Shown here in pieces: positions 34,387 to 44,434 of a stretch of DNA of 52,048 nucleotides. Both the position numbers and the translations under genes were made by a program. Source of the DNA: Clostridiales bacterium (lineage in GTDB: Bacteria; Bacillota; Clostridia; Saccharofermentanales; Saccharofermentanaceae); contig JAGCXQ010000052.1 in assembly GCA_017961235.1 (NCBI GenBank), forward strand, positions 1 through 52,048. Direction: 5' to 3'. The notes under the pieces are model-generated. The model ran no database searches, was not told where the DNA came from, and saw only the letters and a list, made by a program, of their open reading frames with translations. How positions within the stretch are numbered: position 1 is the stretch's first letter; the number at the start of each line of letters is the position of its first letter.

Positions 34387-37300
34387 ATGGGACTGAGTAA
34401 TGAACAGCAGAGAATAGTGGACGCTCCTTGCGGTAATATTCTGGTCAGTGCAGCGGCAGGTTCAGGTAAGACTACTGTTATGACCGAGAGGATCGTAAAA
34501 CGTATCCTGGATCGCGAACTCTCCGTGGAGAATGTTCTTGTCATGACATTTACCAATGCGGCAGCCGCCAATATGAGTGCCAAGCTTGAGAAGAAACTTC
34601 GTGAGAAACTTTCAGAGACAAAGGAAAAAGATACCAGAAAGTATTTGAGTGAACAGATCGCTGCGCTGCCATCTGCTTATATCTCGACGATCGATTCTTT
34701 CTGCTCTCGTGTGATCAGTAATTTCTCCGCGCAGAGCCGGGACGAGAATGGAAATCTTCTTCTTGAGCCGAAGAGTATGATCATTGATGAGGTCCATGCC
34801 AAGAAGCTGCTAAGCGAATCCTTTGATGAAGTGTTTTCCGAAGCCTACACTTTGGCGCAGAAGATCGAAGATGATCCGGATCTGCGAGGGAAGATCATGT
34901 CTGTTTCGGATGATTCTCCTCTTGGCGTCTTATTCTCTTCTGATATCACATATGAAGAGTGGTCACGTTCTTTCCTTGCCATGGTATCCGCATTCGGAAG
35001 TGGACGAGATGACACGGCTCTTAAGGAAGATATGGCCGGGAAACTCGGATATCTGAGAAGTCTTCCTGACTATGAAAATTGGGTAAGACGGTCACTGGAA
35101 AAGAAGAAACAGGACAGTATCGATTTCCTTTCTTCGCAAACATATGAAAAGATCATGGCGATCACAAAAGAAGCGATAAGAAAAAGGATCGAGGTGATCC
35201 CCGTTCTTATCGACATGATCCCGAGCGTTATTTTTCTGAAAAAGGAAAAAGATAATATAGTCCGCCAGCAGGATTTCCTGGAGTGGTGCCGTTTCCTGGA
35301 AGAAAACGGAAGGCGTGTACTTGAGGATCCCTCCATGACATGGGATGAGATCTGCGATATCAGAAACCGTGTGCCATCAGAGAAGATCCCTTCTTATACG
35401 ATGAGGAATCCGGAGCCGGAACTTATAGAGTTTGACCGCCTTGCAGGAAACTTCTACGAACTGGCATACATCCTTGCTTTCGCAAAAAAAACAGCGTCGC
35501 TTGCGGATGATATGAAAGAGGAAACACGGTTTTTCTTTGGAAAAACACTGGAAGAAATCACTTCAGAGCTTCAGGAAATGTATCCTATCTATGAGAGATA
35601 TTTTGAACTTGTTTTTGCTGCGGAGAAGATTTACCAGAAGAAAAAGAGACTGGAACACGGAATGGATTTCCCGGATCAGGAACAGGTCGCTTTATCACTC
35701 CTTTCGAATCCGGAAGTGTCTTCTTATTACCGGGATCTTTTCAATGAGATCTATATTGATGAGTATCAGGACAACAGTGGTGTTCAGGATGCCATCGTAC
35801 AGTGCTTCGCGAAAGATAATGTCTTCTTCGTTGGTGATGTGAAACAGAGCATATACCGCTTCCGCCATGCTAAGCCGAAGATGTTTCTTGACCGCTGTGA
35901 CCGGTATCGGGACGGGCAGGAAGGAACGCTGTTCACTCTGAATAATAACTTCCGAAGTGTTCCGGGGATCCTTTCTTCAGTTAATCGGATCTTCTCGGGC
36001 ATAATGAGTGAAGAATATGCAGATATCGAATATGATTCTTCTCATGCACTGAATCCCGGACTTCCGGAAGATCAGTATGAACAGACATCCGGTGCGGATG
36101 TCACACTGATCCTGGCGGAAGATTCTGAAGAGCTCTCAGAATCTGAGGATCAGGAAGATATGGATCAGATCCTTGATATGAAGGACGCGGAGAAGGTTCA
36201 GAAAGAGACTTTGATCATCGCGCAGAAGATCACGGAACTTCGTAATTTGAAAGATTTTTCATATGATCAGTGTGTGGTTCTGACAACCTCTAACCGTGGG
36301 GCAATGGCAGCTTGTGATATCCTGATGAAGTCCGGAATCCCGGCGCAGGGTCCTAATCTCGGAAACATCCTGAATCATCCGGATCTGCGCATTATGCTGG
36401 ATCTGGCTAGACTGACGGATAATATTTTCCAGGATATCCCGCTGGCCGGCATTATGAAGTCAAAGATCCGGCAGGCGCGCTTTACGGATGAGGACCTCAT
36501 GAGGATCTATCTCTTTTCTGATACGGGAGCTTACAGAAGTCTTCTGTTCTGTGAGAAAGTGATCCGCTTCGCGAAAGAGGCAGACACAGATCTTGCGAGA
36601 AGAGTCTCCGATCTTTTGTCGTTTATCAATGATCTTCATACTCTTTCGATGCAGATGACAGTGACGAAATGGCTGGAGCATGTTTACGCAGTAACAGATT
36701 ATCCGGCATATGTACGTTCCAGAGAAAACGGAGACGCAAGGTATTATGCGCTGATGAAGCTGGTGACGTGGGCGACGAGTTTCGATATGGGCAGGAGAGC
36801 CGGCCTTCGCGCTTTTGTCAGTTATATCGATGAATTGGATCAGGGAAAAGATAAGAGCACGGAGATCGATCTGTCGGAGCCGCTTGAGAATGTGGTTCGC
36901 TGCATGACGATCCATAAGAGTAAAGGCCTGGAGTTTCCCTATGTTTTCCTTTGTGGAATACAGAGTTCACAAAAACCAACAGAGTCCACTCTGATATTAA
37001 GTGAGAAAGGTGATATTGCTGCCAGAAGATTTGCCGAGAAAGAAGGCGTTGTCTATGAGCCGCATGACTACTATATCCTTTCGAGGGAGGAGAAACGGGA
37101 AAGCGAAGCAGAGAAGATCCGTCTTTTATATGTTGCGCTGACCCGAGCCGAGAAAAAGGTGTTCGTGATATCCCTTATCTCCAGGACTGTGGATGATGTG
37201 GTCAAGTCCACTGATCCGGTGATCGCGGCTTTGGAAGAGCATAATGAGAAGTTTTCCAAGTCTCTGATGTATAAACTGAAGACGCATCTGGCCAGATTTC

Positions 37301-38274
37301 TGGCGGGCCAGATTCGAATCCCGGGCTATCCGCTGAAACAGGCGATCCTTTCATCGGAGCCGATACACTATGGAGATCTGGATTTCGGAAGCGATGTCCG
37401 CTCGGAAGAAAGTGCGGAAAACGCGCTGATCTCCGACTCGATCGACCGGATCAGTAATCTTTATATCGATAGTCCCAGACCGGTCGTTGAAGCATATCGT
37501 GAAGCGAGAGGCAGGGAGGTCAGCCTGGAACTGACGGATGAGCAGAGACAGTATCTCGATCTTCTTGAAAAGGACGTTCATGAATGGGCGGAGCCGGATC
37601 TTCTTCCGGCGAAGACGACGGTCAGTGAGATGAAGCGTCTCCTTTCAGAAGATGCAGAACCGGATGAGGATGAGAAGGTCAATTTCCACGCCGTCAATAT
37701 GCGTGTCAAGGAATCTGAACAGAAGTGGAAAGAAGACGGCTATACAGCATCTCAGCTGGGTACGCTCCTTCATAGCGCATGGCAGTATATTGATTTTACC
37801 GGCCTGATCGAAAAGGGCGAGGATCCGGATTGGGATGAGGTGATAAAGACGCTCGTTTCGCATGGCATGATCACGGAAGATCAGGAAAAGTACCTCGTGC
37901 CTTTTAAAGAGAGTATGCAGATGTTCTTCCGTTCTGATCTCGCAAGAAGAATGAGTGAGGCAGAATCCCGCTCGGAAAACGGACCGTATAGGGAGATTCC
38001 GTTTGCTTTGGCCTGGCCGAACGAGAAAGATGATTTTTCTCTGGTGCAGGGCATGATCGACTGCTGGTTCATCGATAGTGATGGAGATGCGGTGCTGATC
38101 GATTACAAATCCGACCGTCTGTCCGGATCGGCCGAGGAGAAAAAAGAAGAACTGAAAAGCAGATATCAGGTGCAGCTGGATATGTATGCGAAGGCGATCA
38201 CATCAGCTACCGGGAAAAAGGTGAAAGAGAAGATCATCTGGCTTATTCGGGACGGCCTTTCTTTTGAGTTCTGA
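34387..38274 (+). CDS. addA: AddA subunit of the AddAB helicase-nuclease
   Basis: About 1295 residues. A UvrD-type helicase with Walker A SAAAGSGKTT near the start, motif II IDEYQDNS, RFRHA in motif III/IV and HKSKGLEFP in motif V/VI region. The C-terminal nuclease domain has VLIDYKSDRL. It is the main motor of AddAB end resection, and its Chi-type recognition would be in AddB. ATG 34387 is chosen because GGAGGAG at 34374-34380 is 6 bases upstream; GTG 34381 overlaps that site. The end overlaps tadA on the other strand by 32 bases. Confidence 0.95.
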   Translation: MGLSNEQQRIVDAPCGNILVSAAAGSGKTTVMTERIVKRILDRELSVENVLVMTFTNAAAANMSAKLEKKLREKLSETKEKDTRKYLSEQIAALPSAYISTIDSFCSRVISNFSAQSRDENGNLLLEPKSMIIDEVHAKKLLSESFDEVFSEAYTLAQKIEDDPDLRGKIMSVSDDSPLGVLFSSDITYEEWSRSFLAMVSAFGSGRDDTALKEDMAGKLGYLRSLPDYENWVRRSLEKKKQDSIDFLSSQTYEKIMAITKEAIRKRIEVIPVLIDMIPSVIFLKKEKDNIVRQQDFLEWCRFLEENGRRVLEDPSMTWDEICDIRNRVPSEKIPSYTMRNPEPELIEFDRLAGNFYELAYILAFAKKTASLADDMKEETRFFFGKTLEEITSELQEMYPIYERYFELVFAAEKIYQKKKRLEHGMDFPDQEQVALSLLSNPEVSSYYRDLFNEIYIDEYQDNSGVQDAIVQCFAKDNVFFVGDVKQSIYRFRHAKPKMFLDRCDRYRDGQEGTLFTLNNNFRSVPGILSSVNRIFSGIMSEEYADIEYDSSHALNPGLPEDQYEQTSGADVTLILAEDSEELSESEDQEDMDQILDMKDAEKVQKETLIIAQKITELRNLKDFSYDQCVVLTTSNRGAMAACDILMKSGIPAQGPNLGNILNHPDLRIMLDLARLTDNIFQDIPLAGIMKSKIRQARFTDEDLMRIYLFSDTGAYRSLLFCEKVIRFAKEADTDLARRVSDLLSFINDLHTLSMQMTVTKWLEHVYAVTDYPAYVRSRENGDARYYALMKLVTWATSFDMGRRAGLRAFVSYIDELDQGKDKSTEIDLSEPLENVVRCMTIHKSKGLEFPYVFLCGIQSSQKPTESTLILSEKGDIAARRFAEKEGVVYEPHDYYILSREEKRESEAEKIRLLYVALTRAEKKVFVISLISRTVDDVVKSTDPVIAALEEHNEKFSKSLMYKLKTHLARFLAGQIRIPGYPLKQAILSSEPIHYGDLDFGSDVRSEESAENALISDSIDRISNLYIDSPRPVVEAYREARGREVSLELTDEQRQYLDLLEKDVHEWAEPDLLPAKTTVSEMKRLLSEDAEPDEDEKVNFHAVNMRVKESEQKWKEDGYTASQLGTLLHSAWQYIDFTGLIEKGEDPDWDEVIKTLVSHGMITEDQEKYLVPFKESMQMFFRSDLARRMSEAESRSENGPYREIPFALAWPNEKDDFSLVQGMIDCWFIDSDGDAVLIDYKSDRLSGSAEEKKEELKSRYQVQLDMYAKAITSATGKKVKEKIIWLIRDGLSFEF

Positions 38275-38740
38275 GTTCGCGGAAGAACTGCTTGAGTAGC
38301 TGGGAGCACTCTTCCTCGAGGATCCCGCCTGTCGATTCGACGTGGTGGTTATGCGGAAGATCAAAGAGCTTGCTCTTTGAGAACACTGCGCCGCCCTTCG
38401 GATCGAAAGCTCCGAAATAGACGTGACGGATATGAGACTGTATAATAGCTCCTGCGCACATGTAGCACGGCTCCAGCGTCACATATAGATCGCAGTCGAA
38501 AAGATGCCAGGCGGAGAGCTTCCTGCAGGCTTTGGAGATGCAGACCATTTCCGCATGAAGCGTCGCATCCTGCTTTGTCTGACGTAGGTTATGGGCTCGA
38601 GCGATGATTTTACCGTCTTTTACGATGACTGCGCCGATCGGTGACTCGCCGAGATCATATGCCTTCTTTGCTTCTTTCAGCGCGGAACGCATGCATTTTT
38701 CGTGAAAAATGTCGCCTGATGCAGTAGTTTTCGTAGTCAA
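38243..38740 (-). CDS. tadA: tRNA adenosine(34) deaminase
   Basis: 165 residues. The zinc and catalytic motifs are LHAEM and PCYMCAGAI. It converts A34 to inosine in the tRNA-Arg(ACG) wobble position. The start is TTG 38740, with AGGAG 7 bases upstream. An 8-bp palindrome GGAGCTCC overlaps the ribosome binding site. The 3' end runs into addA on the opposite strand. Confidence 0.94.
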   Translation of the reverse strand: MTTKTTASGDIFHEKCMRSALKEAKKAYDLGESPIGAVIVKDGKIIARAHNLRQTKQDATLHAEMVCISKACRKLSAWHLFDCDLYVTLEPCYMCAGAIIQSHIRHVYFGAFDPKGGAVFSKSKLFDLPHNHHVESTGGILEEECSQLLKQFFRELRTQKKGRPE

Positions 38741-38771
38741 GGGGGAGCTCCTTCACAATCTTCCGAATAAA

Positions 38772-38821
38772 GTTGGAAGATATTATATATAATTGTGCAT
38801 TATTTTATTTGCACTTCCAAC
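38772..38821. repeat. nested inverted repeats in the tadA / rpoD-operon intergenic region
   Basis: GTTGGAAG (38772-38779) and CTTCCAAC (38814-38821) are perfect outer arms; GTGCA (38795-38799) and TGCAC (38810-38814) are perfect inner arms. The right arms overlap the -35 of the rpoD operon promoter. They could be an operator or a large cruciform. Confidence 0.55.
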
Positions 38822-38837
38822 ACAATACGTATATAAT
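38809..38837 (+). promoter_or_regulatory. promoter of the zinc-ribbon / rpoD / Rnf-like operon
   Basis: TTGCAC (38809-38814), 17-base spacer, perfect TATAAT (38832-38837). The start would be near 38844, with a leader of about 58 bases. No terminator is seen before 46847, so this promoter may drive seven genes. Confidence 0.65.
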
Positions 38838-38902
38838 GTACTTTGCCTATATGTGGGATTATACCCTTTTGTAGGTGATCATGTAAAGGAAAAAAGGAAC
38901 GA

Positions 38903-39724
38903 ATGGCTACAGAACAAGGTATTTGTAAGAATTGCGGTTCACTGCTCATGGTGGACAGCAAAGATGAATTATGTGAATGTGTTTTCTGTGATTGTGTTTT
39001 CCCGAGTGCGGAAGCGATCGCGATCTATAATAACCCGGATGGAGTAGAGTTTCCGAATCTGCCGCAGCCGAAGCGTGACAGCAAGGGTGCCCGTCATGTC
39101 GTGACACCGGTATTCGAGAATGTTGTCGAAAAGGCGGTCAAGGTCGACCAGGCCCAGAATAAAGAAACTAGAAAAGTCGAAAAGCTCTTCGAGATCTCTC
39201 CGGATGATATCAAAGCACCGAAGAAAGTGAAGAGAATCGTATATATTACCACGGCAGCTTGTATCCTGCTGGTTCTTGGCATCTCGATCCCGCTGAGTGT
39301 TATTCGCCACAAGCATAAGGCGAATATTTCCGAGAACATCCCGCTTTGTGTAACTGCTGCACACATCAGCGTTGACACAGAATCTGATGACGGATATGCG
39401 GCCGGTTACAAGATCTACGGGCAGGGCAACAACAATCTGGCTCTCGTTTCAACAGATGATGTTACGAAAGAACAGGTCGTTGAGGCTTACAAATCTTTCT
39501 GCGCTATCCGTGGTGAGGAATATGGTTATTCCGCTGATGAAGCTCGTTACTACAAGGGTGTAGTTCTTACTGTATATGCTCCGAATGGAAAATTTAAAAT
39601 GACGGGCTCCAAGGATGCCGGTGTTGACACTGTCGAGTTCACTGCCCCAGAGACAGAGACCTCGGAGGAATCAGCATCTGATACCAGTGCCCCGGAGACA
39701 AGTGCGTCGGAAAGCAGCAAGTAA
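38903..39724 (+). CDS. zinc-ribbon, single-pass membrane protein of unknown function
   Basis: 273 residues. An N-terminal zinc ribbon (CKNCG at 8-12 and CECVFCDC near 24-31) is followed by a charged linker, one membrane segment (about 112-132) and an extracellular domain ending in a Ser/Thr/Glu/Pro-rich tail (last ~25 residues). The zinc ribbon faces the cytoplasm. No family function is known to me. It directly precedes rpoD, where many Firmicutes have dnaG, and probably shares its promoter. Confidence 0.75.
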   Translation: MATEQGICKNCGSLLMVDSKDELCECVFCDCVFPSAEAIAIYNNPDGVEFPNLPQPKRDSKGARHVVTPVFENVVEKAVKVDQAQNKETRKVEKLFEISPDDIKAPKKVKRIVYITTAACILLVLGISIPLSVIRHKHKANISENIPLCVTAAHISVDTESDDGYAAGYKIYGQGNNNLALVSTDDVTKEQVVEAYKSFCAIRGEEYGYSADEARYYKGVVLTVYAPNGKFKMTGSKDAGVDTVEFTAPETETSEESASDTSAPETSASESSK

Positions 39725-39809
39725 GGACTATCCGCTTTTAGAAACGAGGAGATTACAGCTGGGCGTAAAGCCCTGGACCCTGTATGATGCAAGGAGGATT
39801 GCATAACGA

Positions 39810-40877
39810 ATGGCAAGTGATTTTTCAACGATCCTGCAGAAACTGGAAAACCTGGCTAATGCCAGCAATAACAGCATCTCATCACTTGATGTGATGAACA
39901 TTATCGAAGAACAAGACGGCGATCCGGATATGGTCGATAAGCTCTTTGACGAGCTGGAAGCCAAAGGCATCGCGATCGTAGCTGAAACTAGCGTAGAAGA
40001 TGAGGCGATCAGGGATCTGAACCTTGACGCAAGCGCAACAGACGGAGCGGGTATGGATGATCCGGTCCGTATGTATTTGAAGGAAATCGGTAAGGTTCCG
40101 CTTCTTACTGCAGAGCAGGAGCAGGAACTTGCCCAGAGAATGTTGGAAGGTGATGAGGAGGCAAAGTCCCAGCTCATCGAAGCAAACCTTCGTCTGGTAG
40201 TTTCTATCGCGAAGCGTTATCTCGGACGTGGTATGCAGTTCCTGGATCTCATTCAGGAAGGTAACCTCGGTTTGATCAAAGCGGTAGATAAGTTCGACCA
40301 CTCCAAGGGATTTAAGTTCAGTACATATGCTACATGGTGGATCCGTCAGGCGATCACCCGTGCGATTGCCGATCAGGCAAGAACGATCCGTATTCCTGTA
40401 CATATGGTTGAGACGATCAACCGTCTGGTTCGTGAACAGCGTGCGCTGATCCAGGAACTTGGCCGTGAACCTACCGTAGAAGAGATTGCGGAACGTATGA
40501 ATCTTTCCGTGGAAAAGGTCCGTGAGATCCAGAAGATCTCCCAGGAGCCGGTTTCTCTGGAAAAACCGATCGGTGAGGAAGAGGACAGCCATCTTGGTGA
40601 CTTCATTCCTGATGATGACGCAATGTCTCCTGCCGATCAGGTGGCTTATACACTTTTGAAGGAGCAGCTGCTTGACGCCATGAAGGGTCTGACCGCAAGA
40701 GAAGAGAAAGTACTTCGTCTGCGTTTCGGTCTGGACGACGGACGTCAGCGTACTCTGGAAGAAGTCGGCAAAGAGTTTAATGTTACTCGTGAACGTATCC
40801 GTCAGATCGAAGCAAAGGCACTCCGTAAGCTTCGTCATCCGAGCCGCAGCAAGAAACTGAAGGATTATATCGATTAA
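39810..40877 (+). CDS. rpoD: primary sigma factor RpoD (SigA)
   Basis: 355 residues. An N-terminal region 1.1-like segment (about 1-60), region 1.2 ([11 protein letters not shown]), region 2 with [17 protein letters not shown] and [11 protein letters not shown], region 3, and region 4.2 with [18 protein letters not shown]. Directs core RNA polymerase to -10/-35 promoters such as those listed here. Length is usual for Firmicutes. AAGGAGG lies 12 bases before the ATG. dnaG is not upstream, an uncommon arrangement. It is followed by an Rnf-like cluster after 27 bases without a terminator. Confidence 0.98.
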   Translation: MASDFSTILQKLENLANASNNSISSLDVMNIIEEQDGDPDMVDKLFDELEAKGIAIVAETSVEDEAIRDLNLDASATDGAGMDDPVRMYLKEIGKVPLLTAEQEQELAQRMLEGDEEAKSQLIEANLRLVVSIAKRYLGRGMQFLDLIQEGNLGLIKAVDKFDHSKGFKFSTYATWWIRQAITRAIADQARTIRIPVHMVETINRLVREQRALIQELGREPTVEEIAERMNLSVEKVREIQKISQEPVSLEKPIGEEEDSHLGDFIPDDDAMSPADQVAYTLLKEQLLDAMKGLTAREEKVLRLRFGLDDGRQRTLEEVGKEFNVTRERIRQIEAKALRKLRHPSRSKKLKDYID

Positions 40878-40904
40878 TAAGCTTCTTGTGCGAAAGGCGG
40901 GCAC

Positions 40905-42245
40905 ATGAAGAAACTTTCTTTCAAAACAGGATTCATGCCGAAAGATGGACTGGACTTCGTGCATCAACGTAAGTTTATGCGCGAAGCCCTTCTTGAAGTA
41001 TGCTCTCCGCGGGAAGTAACGATCCCGATGAAGCAGCATACTGGAACGCCATGCGATCCGGTCGTTTCCGTCGGAGATGAAGTGGCGATGGGAGATCTGA
41101 TCGGTGTTCCTTCCGACATGAACGGCGTCCCGGTTCATGCCAGTATTTCCGGTACTGTAACGAAGATCGATATGATCCGTCTTCCAAACAAAGTCAGATG
41201 CAAAGCTGTCACTATCAAGAACGATCTCAGAAGGCGTGTATCCTCTAAGATCCAGCCGAGAAAGAACATCTCGGCACTGTCGCTCTCCGATCTTTCCAAG
41301 CTTCTCTGGCAGTCCGGCATATGCGGCATGGGCGGAGAAGGGATCCCGACATATACCAAGTGCATGCGTGCCGAGAAGATGGGAGTAGATACACTTCTGG
41401 TCAACTGTACGCAGAGTGAACCGTTTCTTTCATGTGACCTTCACCATATCCGTGTTAATGCGACAAAAGTCCTTCAGGGAGCGATGGCTCTTTCCGGTGT
41501 GTGCCGTGTAAAGAAAGTCGTTTTCTGTATTGAAGATATGTGGGAAGACGAGATCGCTGCCCTGCAGATGGCGGTCGAGAAAGCGAAAGAACGCTACATG
41601 GATCGCCGTATCGAGATCAAACTCTTTAAGACGCGCTTCCCGCAAGGATGCCAGCAGCTCCTTATCAAGGCCTTGTACGGGGTGGAGATCCCGCTGGGAA
41701 AAGAACCGGAAGAGGTCGTAAAGGCAGTGCTTTTCAATGCATCGACATGTTTTGCATTCTCGGAAATGGTGGAAAAAAACCAGCCGCTTACCTCACGTAT
41801 CGTAACGATCTCCGGAGATACGATCACCGGCCATAATGTAATGGTGCCGATTGGAACCAGTGTGGAAGAGATCCTGGAAAGAGTACCCGGAGCGCACTCG
41901 GCGCAGAGGATCGCCTGGGGCGGAGCGATGACCGGCGTTGCGATAGGTAGTCTGAAAGTTCCGATCATCAAGACGACGACGGCGATCACGATCATCCGGA
42001 AATTCGAACCACCGAGATTGAACTGCATTCATTGCGGTGCATGTGTAGGTGCCTGTCCGGTAGGATTGTCGCCGTATCTTCTGAACCGTCTGATCGAACT
42101 CGAGCAGACCGAACAGATGGAAGCGGAATCCGTGGAGCAGTGCATCGCCTGCGGCGCGTGCTCGTATGTGTGTCCGGCCGGTATTGAGCTTTCCACCAAT
42201 ATTGCAAAAGCTGCCTATCGGGCAAGAAGGAGTGCTGCGAGATGA
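40905..42245 (+). CDS. rnfC: RnfC-like subunit, divergent at the FMN site
   Basis: 446 residues. N-terminal barrel-sandwich hybrid fold, then the RnfC core. The GLGGAGFPTHVK motif of RnfC reads GMGGEGIPTYTK and the NGAECEPYL motif reads NCTQSEPFL, so FMN/NADH residues are altered. Two ferredoxin clusters are intact: CIHCGACVGACPVG (about 373) and CIACGACSYVCPAG (about 412). RnfC normally oxidises NADH and passes electrons to RnfD/G. The stop overlaps the rnfD-like start by 4 bases. Confidence 0.85.
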   Translation: MKKLSFKTGFMPKDGLDFVHQRKFMREALLEVCSPREVTIPMKQHTGTPCDPVVSVGDEVAMGDLIGVPSDMNGVPVHASISGTVTKIDMIRLPNKVRCKAVTIKNDLRRRVSSKIQPRKNISALSLSDLSKLLWQSGICGMGGEGIPTYTKCMRAEKMGVDTLLVNCTQSEPFLSCDLHHIRVNATKVLQGAMALSGVCRVKKVVFCIEDMWEDEIAALQMAVEKAKERYMDRRIEIKLFKTRFPQGCQQLLIKALYGVEIPLGKEPEEVVKAVLFNASTCFAFSEMVEKNQPLTSRIVTISGDTITGHNVMVPIGTSVEEILERVPGAHSAQRIAWGGAMTGVAIGSLKVPIIKTTTAITIIRKFEPPRLNCIHCGACVGACPVGLSPYLLNRLIELEQTEQMEAESVEQCIACGACSYVCPAGIELSTNIAKAAYRARRSAAR

Positions 42246-43210
42246 AGAGAAAACAGCTGGCACCCCATATCCATGCCGATCAGTCGGCCGCAGAGAGATA
42301 TCTCTATGTGCTGGTGGCATTGCTTCCTGCGTTCTTCGGTGCGGTATTCTATTTCGGAGTCCGTGTCCTGATCCTCGCGGCAGTATCGATGTTCTGCTTC
42401 TTTGTGAGTGATTATCTGATTTTTGAGAAACTCTATCCGGAGCTTCCTTTCCATGTGGACTACAGCTCGCTCGTATCCGGACTTCTTCTGGTGCTGATGA
42501 TCCCTGCCTCGACGTCATTCTGGGCGGTGATCCTGGCAGCGCTTTTCGGGTCGGTCCTGGTGAAACAGGCCTTCGGAGGAGCGGGAACGAATGTGTTTAA
42601 TCCGGCATTTGCGGCGAGGGCTTTTCTAGAATTTGCATGTCCTCTTCAGATGACTGCAAAAGAACTGCCATTCAAGGGACTTTGGAACTTCTCTTCGCTC
42701 CTGACCGGAAAACCCGGCAAAGGTGCTGTCGCGACACAGCTTCCTTCGTTAAACTGGCTGGATATCCTTTCCGGAAGAATGGTCGGCATGGCAGGTGTGA
42801 CCTCGATCGTGCTTCTGTTCTTCGGACTTTTGATCCTTATGGAAAGAAAGCTTATCCGCTACGAAATATCTATTGCTTATTTTGCTACGATCGTCATCGG
42901 CTATATCCCGTTTTACTGGGATCAGCTCAGATTCTATCAGTTCTTCACATGGATGTCTCTGGGAGGAATCATGCTGGTCGGAATCTTTGCGCTGAATGAC
43001 TGCACCACGACGCCGATGGATCCCAAGGGAAGGATCGTTTTCGGCTTCGGAACCGGAGTTCTGACGCTTGTGCTGTACCGCTTCGCAAACAGCAGCTATG
43101 CGATGGTATTCCCGATCCTGATGATGAACATGACGACGCCTATCTTCGATAGATATATCCGCCCGAGAGTATTCTCCAAGGCGAGCTGGTTTCGGGAGGT
43201 GAAGGAATGA
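42242..43210 (+). CDS. rnfD: RnfD-like membrane subunit
   Basis: 322 residues with about nine membrane segments. Family blocks are recognisable: DYSSLVSGLLL (usual DGSSLVTGLLL), GGAGTNVFNPAF (usual GGLGKNIFNPA), and CTTTPMDPKG (usual TDPVTSPxTxxG). The flavin Thr motif SGATPL is replaced by GAVATQL; the Thr seems to be kept. It normally carries covalent FMN and part of the ion channel. It overlaps both neighbours by 4 bases. Confidence 0.85.
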   Translation: MKRKQLAPHIHADQSAAERYLYVLVALLPAFFGAVFYFGVRVLILAAVSMFCFFVSDYLIFEKLYPELPFHVDYSSLVSGLLLVLMIPASTSFWAVILAALFGSVLVKQAFGGAGTNVFNPAFAARAFLEFACPLQMTAKELPFKGLWNFSSLLTGKPGKGAVATQLPSLNWLDILSGRMVGMAGVTSIVLLFFGLLILMERKLIRYEISIAYFATIVIGYIPFYWDQLRFYQFFTWMSLGGIMLVGIFALNDCTTTPMDPKGRIVFGFGTGVLTLVLYRFANSSYAMVFPILMMNMTTPIFDRYIRPRVFSKASWFREVKE

Positions 43211-44433
43211 CACGGTCTTTCTTTAAAGGATTATCTCTCCGGGCAGCGATCTGTGTTGTCTTGAGCCTTGCTTTCCTTCTTTCCTGCCTGTGGTATAACC
43301 GCAGCGTCAGCAGATCCCGTGAACAGGATGAGTATAGAGAAGCATATGGCTCACTGCTTATGGCATCACAATACCGTTCACTGAAAACGGATGTACTGAA
43401 AAACCATAATGATGTTAAGGCGGTGTACAGCGCCTATGATGATTCCGGGCGTCTTCTCGGATATATCGTGGATGTCGAGATGCAGACAGCCGCGGGATAT
43501 GTTCATACGCAGATGAGCATCAGTGATAGCGGAGATAATCTGATGAATATCCGCGTGGTGGAGGACGACGGCGATGGACCGCACTTTACCGAAGAGGAGA
43601 TGGAACTTCTCCGTGAACAGTTAAAAGATGCGAGAATTCCGGTCGCGATCCGTCAGGACGTGCAGATCGATACACCCCATCAGGCTGATTATGACCCGCT
43701 TTTAGGACTTCATGACGGCGTGTATTATTGCAAGAATGATGAGGCATCCAAGGATGGCTACATCGACTATTGTGAGATCGAAGTCAGTGGCGGCAGGATC
43801 GTCCGTGCGACTTGGGATGCGGAGAATGAACAGGCGCACACGACGCGTTCTCAGGATTCGATCAGCGGAGAATATAAGACCTCCGGCAATATCTGGGCCG
43901 ATCAGGCGTATCGTCTGGAGAATCATCTTGTACTGGTGCAGGATCCGGCGAAATTTGCCATGAAGTCGGACGGAAAGACAGAGATCATCGAAGGTGTTAC
44001 CATTGACATCACGACTTTTGTTAAACTGGTTAATTCCTGTATCGGATACTCACGTAATTCCTATACGAAAGATATGTATATCGCAGATCACGCATCCAAA
44101 GAGAATAAAGAGGAAACAGGGGATACTACGCCGACACCTACTCCTGAGATAACGCAGTCTCCGGACCCGTCAGATCCGTCATCTTCCTCGGTTTCTCCGA
44201 CTCCTTCGCCTACAGCCATACCGTCGCAGATCGACGTGATCGGTGGAGAAGATGGTGTGGTGTCCGGTGATGATGCGAATGTCCTTTCAGATAGCGTGGA
44301 CGGTATCCCGATGAGTGAGATCCGTGCATATATCGATGGTCTGCCGGATGACAAGACACGAACGGCAGCACTTCTGACCACGGTCAATCAGGCCTATAAA
44401 TTCATTCGTGAATACTTGAACTGGGTGGGATGA
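43207..44433 (+). CDS. rnfG: RnfG-like flavin-binding protein with a long C-terminal extension
   Basis: 408 residues, about twice the usual RnfG. One N-terminal membrane anchor (about 10-28) and an extracellular FMN-binding fold, with repeats of the DGVYYCKNDEASKDGYIDYCEI type. The usual SGAT flavin-attachment motif reads EGVTIDIT near residue 262; the Thr is kept. A Pro/Thr/Ser-rich linker (about 305-345) leads to a helical tail not found in standard RnfG. It overlaps rnfD by 4 bases and is followed by the next gene after 1 base. Confidence 0.75.
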   Translation: MTRSFFKGLSLRAAICVVLSLAFLLSCLWYNRSVSRSREQDEYREAYGSLLMASQYRSLKTDVLKNHNDVKAVYSAYDDSGRLLGYIVDVEMQTAAGYVHTQMSISDSGDNLMNIRVVEDDGDGPHFTEEEMELLREQLKDARIPVAIRQDVQIDTPHQADYDPLLGLHDGVYYCKNDEASKDGYIDYCEIEVSGGRIVRATWDAENEQAHTTRSQDSISGEYKTSGNIWADQAYRLENHLVLVQDPAKFAMKSDGKTEIIEGVTIDITTFVKLVNSCIGYSRNSYTKDMYIADHASKENKEETGDTTPTPTPEITQSPDPSDPSSSSVSPTPSPTAIPSQIDVIGGEDGVVSGDDANVLSDSVDGIPMSEIRAYIDGLPDDKTRTAALLTTVNQAYKFIREYLNWVG

Positions 44434-44434
44434 T

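Noticed and set aside
39882..41138. 418-codon open frame opposite rpoD and rnfC
   Set aside because: Antisense shadow of rpoD, rich in His, Phe and Cys, with no start signals.
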